Shown here piece after piece: positions 44,357 to 51,868 of a stretch of DNA of 55,840 bases. Source of the stretch: Lachnospiraceae bacterium (lineage in GTDB: Bacteria; Bacillota; Clostridia; Lachnospirales; Lachnospiraceae); assembly GCA_022781985.1 (NCBI GenBank), contig JALESH010000029.1:1-55840 (forward strand), written 5' to 3'. The notes beneath the pieces are model-generated. The model was given only the letters and a program-made list of their open reading frames with translations. It was not told the origin of the DNA and made no database searches. The translations under genes and the position numbers were made by a program. The number at the start of each line of letters is the position of its first letter. Positions within the stretch are counted from its first letter, which is position 1.

Positions 44357-45613
44357 TTATCTGTTTAGTTGTTTTACGAACCTTTCTTCATCTATTTTGC
44401 CCAACATCACATCCATAATGTGGTTTTGGAAGCTTTCAATCTGCCGGCTGCTCCAAAGGTTGCTGGGTACCTCTATGATACGGTCTGCGCTGCGGATTGC
44501 CTCCGCAGCCTGATACATAATGGGGAGGCTTTCCCTGTAATCCTCCAGACGAATATTGGGATTGGCGGGCATCTGCCCTGTTTCCAGAAGAATTCTTTTT
44601 TGTACCTCTTCGCTAAGCATATATTTCAGAAATTTTATGCTGGCCTCTATCCGTCTGGCATCCCCTGTATTTCCTGCAATATAACCCACTCCGGCCGAGA
44701 CGCAGGACAGGGTTTTCCCGTCCTTTCCGGGAAACACGGCATATTTTACCGAAATATCACTGCCGATCAGGGCACTGGCCCATACTCCATTGATATACAT
44801 TGCCACCCTGCCGCTGTTGAACATGCCGACAACGTCCCTGTACCCGTAATTTTCCCCTGTATCCAGGCCATATTGATACAGCCGTTCCATAGTTTCCAGC
44901 ACGGGCCGGTAATCCTCCGCTGTAAGATCCATGTGATGAGGCTCCACAGTCCTCCCCCAGCCGCCGTCGCCATCAGCCAGCAAAGCCTCTGCCAGATAAA
45001 TACTGCTTTCCTGAGTGATCTGAATGGGTACTACTGACTGGCTGCCCGATTCCGACCATTCTCTGATTCTGTCACAGGCTGCAATAAATTCCTCCCAGGT
45101 CACAGGCTGCCTCTCAATGCCTGCCTGCCGGAAAATCTCTTCATTATACCAGTAGCCGCCTGCCAGCAAAAGCACATCGGAAACTGTATACAAATGACCA
45201 TCCTGGCTCCAATAGCTTATATTCTCCGGGGCAATGCTCTCTGCAAACTCCTGATCCCTCTCTATATAAGGGAGCAGATCCACCGCCTTCTCCCTCTCCC
45301 GCATAAATTGGTATACGTCGTTCTTCCCATAACCGCTTGTAAATACCAGGTCAGGCACCTTGCCCACGGACAGCATATCTTCCATTTTATTGATCACTTC
45401 CTCCGGCGAGGGCATGGATACCAGATTCAGCTTCACCTGGGGATAAAGTTTCTCAAAATCCTGATAGATCCTGCGCATCCGCACATGATCCTCTTCCATT
45501 GTCCCCCAGCCGTGAATCAATGTGATCTCTGTCTGTTCCTCCTTTTCCTTTTCACAGCTTCCCAAAAAGCAGCAGGCAGCCAGCAGCAGAAAAAGAAATA
45601 TCCTTCTTCTCAT
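44357..45613 (-). CDS. Second extracellular solute-binding lipoprotein, coupled to the two-component system
   Basis: 418 aa with a lipoprotein signal (FLFLLLAACCFLGSCEK, lipobox LGSC). The fold is that of CUT1 sugar binders: ITLIHGWGTMEEDH, GGYWYNEEIFRQAGI, INGVWASALIG and IKFLKYMLSEEVQKRIL. It resembles the importer's own binder only in outline and is transcribed with the sensor genes instead of the permeases: its ATG overlaps the regulator's stop (ATGA), with GGAG upstream. This suggests it presents ligand to the histidine kinase, as in other kinase-regulator-binding protein trios, although a role as alternate transporter binder is possible. Confidence 0.88.
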   Translation of the reverse strand: MRRRIFLFLLLAACCFLGSCEKEKEEQTEITLIHGWGTMEEDHVRMRRIYQDFEKLYPQVKLNLVSMPSPEEVINKMEDMLSVGKVPDLVFTSGYGKNDVYQFMREREKAVDLLPYIERDQEFAESIAPENISYWSQDGHLYTVSDVLLLAGGYWYNEEIFRQAGIERQPVTWEEFIAACDRIREWSESGSQSVVPIQITQESSIYLAEALLADGDGGWGRTVEPHHMDLTAEDYRPVLETMERLYQYGLDTGENYGYRDVVGMFNSGRVAMYINGVWASALIGSDISVKYAVFPGKDGKTLSCVSAGVGYIAGNTGDARRIEASIKFLKYMLSEEVQKRILLETGQMPANPNIRLEDYRESLPIMYQAAEAIRSADRIIEVPSNLWSSRQIESFQNHIMDVMLGKIDEERFVKQLNR

Positions 45614-46677
45614 TTTTTCATCTTCTCCATACGGGCATATTCTTTGGGCGGACAGCCTGTATACTTTTTAAACACCTTGGAAAAATAGGCCGTATCTTCA
45701 AATCCTGTCAGGTCAGCAATTTCGTAAATTTTCTTATCTCCTTTTTCCAACAGCCTTCTGGCCTTTTCAATGCGAAGGGAATTGATGGTATCAAAAAGAT
45801 TTTCCCCTGTCTTCATTTTATAAAACCGGCTTAAATACCCAGGGCTGAAATGGACTGCCTCAGCCACCTCCAGCAGGGTAACCTTCTCTGTATAGTGCCT
45901 GTGGATATATTTTCTGATATCATCCAGTACGTTATCAGACTCCAGGGAGCTGTCTGCAAACTGCGGCTGGAGGATAATGCCTTCCCTACGTTCCTCCGCA
46001 TACTCAGTCAGTGCTTTATAAATCTCCCTTTGATCCCCCCACTGCCCATAGATCCTGCTGCATATGATCCGGGGCTCCTCTCCCAAAAAATTTCTGCACA
46101 GATTTCTCAGCTTTTCACAGCCCAAAATCACATCCTCAGAATTGCTGATGCCCTTGAGGGAAAGAATCAGCCCTTCTTCCTCTGACAGCCCATTCATGGG
46201 ACGATAATCAAAGGCAGAAAATGCATATTGGTAAAACTGCCTGAGCCTGTCCATATTTTTATCCATTCTCATCAAAACCATCCGATAGCAGACCATCTCC
46301 TCGCTCTCATAACGCTGCTGAAGCCTTTGAATGGCAGCGGGAATCTCCTCCAGGGCAGAGGTCTTTACAATATAATCGCTGACCTTATATTGTATGGCCT
46401 TGTGGGCATAATGAAAATCAGCATAGGCCGTCAGGATGATCACTTCCGTCTTAAGCCGGTTCCTGAAAATATATTCTGCCACCTCCAGACCGTCTACCAG
46501 AGGCATCCTGATATCCACTATCACAAGATCGGGCAGTTCCTCATCCATCTTCTCCAACAGATCCCGCCCATTCTCAGCAGAATAAATCAGCCTGCATCCC
46601 AATTCCTCCCATGGGATGAGCTTTTCCAATCCTTCCCTGACATAGGGCTCATCATCAGCAATCATTACTCTTAACAT
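45610..46677 (-). CDS. YesN-type response regulator with AraC DNA-binding domain
   Basis: 355 aa. An N-terminal receiver (MLRVMIADDEPYVREG, phospho-acceptor Asp in LVIVDIRMP, Lys in YIVKTS) is followed by a middle helical region of about 120 residues and a C-terminal AraC double helix-turn-helix (LLEVAEAVHFSPGYLSRFY; IYEIADLTGFEDTAYFSKVF). Such regulators activate nearby sugar-uptake genes. The ATG at 46677, two bases past the kinase stop, has GGGAG upstream and starts right at the receiver. Last residues overlap the next gene by 4 bases. Confidence 0.94.
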   Translation of the reverse strand: MLRVMIADDEPYVREGLEKLIPWEELGCRLIYSAENGRDLLEKMDEELPDLVIVDIRMPLVDGLEVAEYIFRNRLKTEVIILTAYADFHYAHKAIQYKVSDYIVKTSALEEIPAAIQRLQQRYESEEMVCYRMVLMRMDKNMDRLRQFYQYAFSAFDYRPMNGLSEEEGLILSLKGISNSEDVILGCEKLRNLCRNFLGEEPRIICSRIYGQWGDQREIYKALTEYAEERREGIILQPQFADSSLESDNVLDDIRKYIHRHYTEKVTLLEVAEAVHFSPGYLSRFYKMKTGENLFDTINSLRIEKARRLLEKGDKKIYEIADLTGFEDTAYFSKVFKKYTGCPPKEYARMEKMKK

Positions 46678-46678
46678 A

Positions 46679-48436
46679 TCATTTCTCCCATTTTCCAACG
46701 GAATCATGTTCCAACGGTATAAAAATTACAGCCCTGGTTCCTCTGCCGGGCCGGCTATCCACCTGCACACCGGCCTCATCCCCATAAACCACATGAAGCA
46801 TCTGCCTGGTATTGGCCAGTCCGATATGGGTATGCTTATTGTCAGCCTCCCTATGCTCCATATCTGACACATCAAATCCCACACCGTCATCCTCCACCTG
46901 GATCCATAGCCTTCCCTCTGATTCTCTGACCTCAATGCGGATGCTCCCCCTGTCCGGCTTTGGCTCCAGTCCATGGGAGACTGCATTCTCTACCAGAGGC
47001 TCCACTGTCAGCCGAGGGATTTTGCAGCTTTTCAGCTCCTCACTGCAGCAAATTTCATAGCTTATCTTCCCTGCATATCTTTCACTTTGCAGATACAGAT
47101 AGAACTCAATCAATTCCATTTCCTCTGAAAGGGGAATCAGCATCTCTCCCTCCCTGAAGATCTTTCCCTGTATCAGCCTGGCGAAGGCAGACAGAAGCTT
47201 CTGGATCTCCGCATCCCCTCTCAACCCGGCCTTCATGCCTATCATGGTGAGAATATTAAACATAAAATGAGGATTGATCTGGGACTGCAGATACCTCATC
47301 TGAGATCTGGCCGCAAGAATCTGCTTCTCATAAACCTGGGTTATCAGCACCTGTATCTGATCTGCCATTTCATTAAAAAGCAGGCTGATCTCATGAAATT
47401 CCCGGGTGTTAAACTCTCTCATCCTGACATCGAATTTCTCATTCCCGAACTTCTTAATATCCTCTCCCATTTCCTGAAAGGGCCTTGTCAGCCTCCTGGA
47501 CAGGGTAAACACAGTTGTGCCGGCAGCTCCCAATACCAGCAGCAGAACAAGACAGAAGGGCCGCAGCATAGACTGGATGGAATCATAGATCACATCCTTT
47601 CTGACCGCAACCCTGCTCTCCACTCCAAATCCGCTCTTTATGATATGAAATACCTGATTTTTTCCTCCGATCAATGCCTCCCCCGACTGTCCCCCTGCCC
47701 TCTCCAGCAGCTGTTCGGCATTATCCTTTCCTTCTTTATTAGAGAAGAGAAGCTGCCCCTGTCCTCCCGTCACAAGCCAGATGTGTTCCGGATATTCCTC
47801 AAGCCTTCCGAACAGTGTATCCACTGCCGCCTTGCCTATAGAAAATACGCCGCTTCCCATCGGCAGCATATTCTCATCATAAATCCAGATGCAGAGATAC
47901 ACGTTTTCATCCTGTACCTGATACAAAAACTCCTCTCCGCTCTGCCGAAAACAACGGTCGATCTCCTCATGCCGGCGGCTGCCTATGGCTTCATCCTCCA
48001 CCGTTCCCGGATAAAACCGACTGCTGATCCATTCTCCCTCCTGGTTAAAAAGATATACACTGTCCACAAATGGATAAGCGGCATCTATAATATTCCCTTC
48101 GGAAAATAAACCGGTGCAGCTTTTCAGCTGCTCCTGGGCTTCCTCCCTATCATAATAGGCATTCTCATCCATCCCCTTCAGAAAATGCTCTATGGCGGAG
48201 TTGTGACGGAAGGAAATCACCATCTCCTCCAACTGCTGCATCTTTATTTGAAATTGACCATTGACATTCTCCAAATAAAACTTCATATCGGAATAGGCCT
48301 GTCTGGAAAAATTTTGAATAGAGAATACGATCTGCGCAAGGCCCAAAACCAGAACAGAGCTGATACAGGCAAGCACCATCATGACTGTCAGCTCTGTCCG
48401 AAAAGCCTTACGCTTTCTTATTTTTTTTCTTCTCAT
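46679..48436 (-). CDS. YesM-type membrane sensor histidine kinase
   Basis: 585 aa. Membrane helix 1 (ELTVMMVLACISSVLVLGL), an extracellular sensor domain of about 240 residues, helix 2 (FCLVLLLVLGAAGTTVFTL, about 292-310), a HAMP domain, then the His_kinase domain with the phosphorylated His in SQINPHFMFNIL and an ATPase domain (EPLVENAVSHGLE, VEDDGVGFD). LytS/YesM-type kinases like this are the usual partners of YesN regulators. Its large outer domain is where a liganded binding protein could dock. First gene of the locus. Confidence 0.95.
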   Translation of the reverse strand: MRRKKIRKRKAFRTELTVMMVLACISSVLVLGLAQIVFSIQNFSRQAYSDMKFYLENVNGQFQIKMQQLEEMVISFRHNSAIEHFLKGMDENAYYDREEAQEQLKSCTGLFSEGNIIDAAYPFVDSVYLFNQEGEWISSRFYPGTVEDEAIGSRRHEEIDRCFRQSGEEFLYQVQDENVYLCIWIYDENMLPMGSGVFSIGKAAVDTLFGRLEEYPEHIWLVTGGQGQLLFSNKEGKDNAEQLLERAGGQSGEALIGGKNQVFHIIKSGFGVESRVAVRKDVIYDSIQSMLRPFCLVLLLVLGAAGTTVFTLSRRLTRPFQEMGEDIKKFGNEKFDVRMREFNTREFHEISLLFNEMADQIQVLITQVYEKQILAARSQMRYLQSQINPHFMFNILTMIGMKAGLRGDAEIQKLLSAFARLIQGKIFREGEMLIPLSEEMELIEFYLYLQSERYAGKISYEICCSEELKSCKIPRLTVEPLVENAVSHGLEPKPDRGSIRIEVRESEGRLWIQVEDDGVGFDVSDMEHREADNKHTHIGLANTRQMLHVVYGDEAGVQVDSRPGRGTRAVIFIPLEHDSVGKWEK

Positions 48437-48516
48437 CCCTTTATCATTCCCATTCTGCCATCAGATCCCCCTGCCGTGATTATGGCAATCATATAGAATC
48501 TCTCCTAATTAAATTA

Positions 48517-48522
48517 ATTATA
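48517..48522 (-). promoter_or_regulatory. Possible -10 box of the two-component system operon
   Basis: A perfect TATAAT on minus about 80 bases upstream of the kinase start, in very AT-rich DNA. No clear -35 is seen at the right distance. Confidence 0.3.
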
Positions 48523-48614
48523 TACTTTTTTAAATGATATAAAATGAAATATATTAACCTTATCCTCCATATCCTTGTATTTTATTGATGTAAACCGAGT
48601 CTTTCTGCCCCTTT

Positions 48615-49265
48615 TCAGGCTTCCCCTATCAGTGTCAGGATATCCATAGGGTGGTCGGCAAACACCCTGCCGCCGGCTCTTTTCTGTTCCTCCCTGTTAC
48701 GGAATCCCCAGGTCACTGCAATGCAGTCCATCCCGGCATTCCTGGCGGTCTCAATATCCACCTCTGAATCTCCCACATATACGCTGCGCTCCCTGCTGCT
48801 TCCCAGCCTCCGCAGCGCCTCCTCCAGGGTATCAGGGGCGGGCTTTCTGCATATCCCCTCCTTTTCTCCTATGGCAACAGGGATAAATTCCCCGAAATAA
48901 AGCTGATTCAGCTCCTGTACGGCATCATAATACTTGTTGGAAACGATGGCCATCCTGTACCCCCGCCTTTTTAATTCAGACAGCAGTTCCGGGATATGAG
49001 GATAGGGTCTGGTTCTATCGTTGCAATGCAGGGCATAATGCTCCCTGAAGGTCTGAAATACCTCTTCAAAGCCCTGATCCATCCCATCTGCGGCCAGCTC
49101 CATCAGCCTCCGCACTCCATTTCCCACAAACCCTCTGATCTCCTCCAACGTCCTTCCGGGCATGCCTGCCCCCTCCAGTGCAAAATTTACGCTGCCGCAC
49201 AGGTCCTCCAGTGTATTCAGCAGCGTTCCGTCCAAATCAAAAATCACTGTATCATATCTTCTCAT
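48615..49265 (-). CDS. HAD-family phosphatase (phosphoglycolate phosphatase-like)
   Basis: 216-aa cytoplasmic phosphatase with HAD motifs FDLDGTLLNT (nucleophile Asp), the IVSNKYYDAV Ser/Asn motif, the Lys in CRKPAPD, and VGDSEVDIETARNAG. The helical cap domain between residues about 15 and 80 places it in the Gph/PgmB group; substrate is uncertain. ATG at 49265 has GAGGGAAAAT directly upstream, better than the ATG four codons earlier. Confidence 0.85.
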   Translation of the reverse strand: MRRYDTVIFDLDGTLLNTLEDLCGSVNFALEGAGMPGRTLEEIRGFVGNGVRRLMELAADGMDQGFEEVFQTFREHYALHCNDRTRPYPHIPELLSELKRRGYRMAIVSNKYYDAVQELNQLYFGEFIPVAIGEKEGICRKPAPDTLEEALRRLGSSRERSVYVGDSEVDIETARNAGMDCIAVTWGFRNREEQKRAGGRVFADHPMDILTLIGEA

Positions 49266-49436
49266 ATTTTCCCTCATTCAACACCAAAGACTGCCGTAAG
49301 ACCTCTGCTGTCTGCAAAACAATACAGCACAGCTGACAGCTGCTCCCCGGTAATCTTATTATAATTCTATCCTACAGACATTTAAACCAGATTAAAACAG
49401 TATGAATAAGATGCATAAAATCACCCACAATTCCCA

Positions 49437-49465
49437 TTGAAAAACCATCTTCTTAATGTTAAAAT
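49437..49465 (+). promoter_or_regulatory. Predicted sigma-A promoter (extended -10)
   Basis: TTGAAA (49437-49442), 17-base spacer ending TGT, TAAAAT (49460-49465). It lies 43 bases before the gene at 49509. The remaining 49278-49436 holds nothing I can assign. Confidence 0.65.
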
Positions 49466-49508
49466 ATACAATAAAAGAAAGGCAAAATAAAAAACTAAGG
49501 AAAAGGCT

Positions 49509-50057
49509 ATGAAAACATTAAAACGAATCATCTATTCACTTTTAGGACTTCTTCTCACCTCTGTGGTTGTACTGGCAGGCTTTATTCTTTATGCCGAATA
49601 CAGCGGCCGGTCCTTTTCACCCATCCCGGACGATCTTTGGGCGAAATCCGGCGGATCTGCTAATGATTCCCGTCTTACATACGATGAACACGGTAATCTG
49701 GCAGAACTGCCGAAGGGAATGTCTGCTGCAGCCAGTGATGCAGAGGGGGGCACAGAATCATCCCGGCCGGCAGCTTCTTCTGATACTCCGGCCCCTCTCT
49801 CCGATGGAACCTCCACAGATACAGCAGTTGTACCTGCTGCGGAATCCATTGCGCCTATGCCTGCCCCCTCTGACAACGGCACGGCATCCTCAGAGCTTGA
49901 GTTTCATTACATCATGGATATGGGGTCTAATCTTTTCCATTATGAAACCTGTGACTATGCAGCTAATATAGCAGACGAAAATTATTCAGCCAAAACTACC
50001 ACAAGGGACAAAATTATAAATGCAGGCTATGAAGCCTGCCCTAACTGCAATCCATAA
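49509..50057 (+). CDS. Membrane-anchored protein with C-terminal Cys motif, function unknown
   Basis: 182 aa. An N-terminal helix (YSLLGLLLTSVVVLAGFILY) acts as anchor, followed by a Ser/Ala/Pro/Thr-rich linker (about 70-130) suited to crossing the wall. The C-terminal 50 residues hold FHYETCDYA and GYEACPNCNP. The pattern FHxxxC ... GYxxCxxCxP resembles a small Cys-metal module seen at the end of surface nucleases and competence-like proteins, but no nuclease is attached here. AAGGAAAAGG lies before the ATG. It is 86 bases from the amidase gene on the same strand. Confidence 0.75.
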   Translation: MKTLKRIIYSLLGLLLTSVVVLAGFILYAEYSGRSFSPIPDDLWAKSGGSANDSRLTYDEHGNLAELPKGMSAAASDAEGGTESSRPAASSDTPAPLSDGTSTDTAVVPAAESIAPMPAPSDNGTASSELEFHYIMDMGSNLFHYETCDYAANIADENYSAKTTTRDKIINAGYEACPNCNP

Positions 50058-50143
50058 GGAATATTCTGCTGAAAAGCCGCCCTCCGGCAACATCTTTTAT
50101 TTTCTTCATATAATATCCTAAGTATAAATATGTGGTGATCCCT

Positions 50144-50674
50144 ATGGCATATACAGTTGTTTTAGATGCCGGCCACGGCGGCGCTAATCCCGGCGCTGCC
50201 TATAATGGCCGGCAGGAAAAGGACGATGCCCTCCGCCTTACACTGGCAGTGGGCCGGCTGCTTGAAAATGCAGGAGTGAACGTGGTCTATACAAGAACCT
50301 CTGACATCTTTGACACTCCTGCTCAAAAGGCCGCCAAAGCCAACGCCTCCGGCGCCGACTATTTCGTTTCTATTCACCGCAATTCCAGTGTCTACCCCAA
50401 TCAGTATACCGGCATAGAGTCTCTGGTATACAGCCGCTATGATACCGCTGCCCGTATGGCTGAGAACATCAATGAAAACCTGCAGGCTCTGGGCTTCGTC
50501 AACCACGGAGTCACTGAACGACCCAACCTTGTGGTTCTCAACAGCACCCAGATGCCCGCCGTACTGGTAGAAGCAGGCTTCATCAACAACGACAGAGACA
50601 ATGCCCTGTTCGACAGCCGATTCAATGAAATGGCTCAGGCCATCGCTGATGGTATTCTGGACTCCCTGGAATGA
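50144..50674 (+). CDS. N-acetylmuramoyl-L-alanine amidase (Amidase_3)
   Basis: 176-aa zinc amidase that cuts the MurNAc-L-Ala bond of peptidoglycan. Conserved residues are seen: His11 in LDAGHGG, Glu25 in RQEKDD, His78 in SIHRN and the catalytic Glu in LVEAGFI. The enzyme is a bare catalytic domain: no signal peptide, wall-binding repeat or membrane helix, which is unusual for a housekeeping amidase and more like some lysins. The ATG at 50144 (weak GGTGAT upstream) begins right at the domain. It ends 4 bases before a convergent gene. Confidence 0.92.
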   Translation: MAYTVVLDAGHGGANPGAAYNGRQEKDDALRLTLAVGRLLENAGVNVVYTRTSDIFDTPAQKAAKANASGADYFVSIHRNSSVYPNQYTGIESLVYSRYDTAARMAENINENLQALGFVNHGVTERPNLVVLNSTQMPAVLVEAGFINNDRDNALFDSRFNEMAQAIADGILDSLE

Positions 50675-50678
50675 TTTC

Positions 50679-51425
50679 TTATCCCCTGGCCTGAAAACTG
50701 CCCTCCTGGCTGCGCTCCCCGGCCAGGGTACTGTACTCTCCCGCGCTGTTGTAGGAATCCAGCAGCCAGCTGTTCTTCCCTGCCTGAAGGCCTGTATTCT
50801 TTTCAGGCAGCAGGGAGGCTTCTTTCGTCTTACTTTTCCTCAGGCGCCTGGCAGCTGCCGCAATCCTAATGCATGTGTGTATGCTCTGCTGCAGAAAATG
50901 CTTCCTGCCCTCCTGTCCTCTCCTCAGTCCTCCTCCGGCTCCTCCTTCTGCCTGCCCCACTCTTCTCTTTCCGGCCAGCCTTTCAGCATTCGCCGGGCTA
51001 TGCCCTTCCCGGGACTGCAGGCTCCAGGCTGCCAGCACTTCCGATGCCCCTTTTTCTGCCGGTGCCGCCTGCACTCCGGCGCCATGGCTGTGCAGGCCCG
51101 GAACGTCCTTCCCTGTCTGCCACGATCCGGTCTCACCCTTCGGGCTGCCTGTCTCACCGGACGTTCCATTCCATCCCTTTCCAAATATGCCCGAGGTTCT
51201 GTGAGACAATCTCTGAAAAACCTCTGTCAGCATCTCCACCACAGACCTGGCCTCCTGCTTCTGAGCTCCGGAGGATACCGCCCCGGCACTGCTCCCCAGT
51301 CCTCCAGCAGCCTCCTTCCTGCTCATCCTCACATCACGGAGACATTTTGTCACCGTATGGCTATGGGAGTGAACTCCCTGAGTACAGGCTCCCTCGGGGC
51401 TGATGTGGCTGCCTCCGCTCAGCAT
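50679..51425 (-). CDS. Hypothetical protein, Ser/Gly/Ala-rich
   Basis: 248 codons with no family I recognise. Its ATG overlaps the stop of the upstream gene (ATGCTGA), a sign of translational coupling. Codon choice (AGG, GGA, CTG, GAG) matches neighbouring genes and an amphipathic helix is present (SVVEMLTEVFQRLSHR), but most of the protein is low-complexity and likely disordered, ending in a basic stretch (RIAAAARRLRKSKTKE). A plus-strand frame across the same DNA (50601-51653) seems to be a shadow. Confidence 0.5.
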   Translation of the reverse strand: MLSGGSHISPEGACTQGVHSHSHTVTKCLRDVRMSRKEAAGGLGSSAGAVSSGAQKQEARSVVEMLTEVFQRLSHRTSGIFGKGWNGTSGETGSPKGETGSWQTGKDVPGLHSHGAGVQAAPAEKGASEVLAAWSLQSREGHSPANAERLAGKRRVGQAEGGAGGGLRRGQEGRKHFLQQSIHTCIRIAAAARRLRKSKTKEASLLPEKNTGLQAGKNSWLLDSYNSAGEYSTLAGERSQEGSFQARG

Positions 51426-51814
51426 AGATACTGCTCCTCTTTCTCTCTGGTATATCCAATATCCACAAAAGCATTCCGTTCATGGATAATATCCAGGCCC
51501 TTTAAAACATTTTCCATCCTTTCCACCGGGATCCCGATCCGCTTCTTGTCCCTGCTGACGATCATCAGGTTGTTGATCTCCGGATTACCCCCGACACAGC
51601 CCAGCTTCCCGTATATATCCCCCTGTCTCCGGTACGCCCATACGATATCCTGATAATAAACATACATCCATTTGCGAAATCCCGCCTCATAGAACATATA
51701 GCTTTTGCCATATCTGACCTTCTCCACAGCCTGAGCCATATTGAAATCCACTCTGACCAGATGCTCGTCCTGCCTGTCTCCTGCAGCCGCCTCAAACTGA
51801 TAATATCCCTTCAT
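51419..51814 (-). CDS. Hypothetical small protein, conserved-looking
   Basis: 131 aa, cytoplasmic, no signal or membrane helix. Alternating hydrophobic strands (MYVYYQDIVWAYRR, NNLMIVSRDKKRIGIPV) and a final helix (ERMENVLKGLDIIHERN) suggest a PH-like or small alpha/beta fold; I cannot name the family. AAGGAGGGGCAGAGG before the ATG gives a strong ribosome site. It follows aspS by 54 bases with no terminator, so it may ride on the hisS-aspS transcript, and it is coupled to the next gene. Confidence 0.7.
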   Translation of the reverse strand: MKGYYQFEAAAGDRQDEHLVRVDFNMAQAVEKVRYGKSYMFYEAGFRKWMYVYYQDIVWAYRRQGDIYGKLGCVGGNPEINNLMIVSRDKKRIGIPVERMENVLKGLDIIHERNAFVDIGYTREKEEQYLC

Positions 51815-51868
51815 CCTCTGCCCCTCCTTCTGCGAACTGCCTTCCCATATCAGTTCATCCCTGCCTTT

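Noticed and set aside
50601..51653. 350-codon plus-strand frame after the amidase
   Set aside because: Overlaps the amidase end and both coupled minus genes; its translation is Ser/Pro/Cys/Leu-rich without a domain, typical of an antisense frame in this genome.
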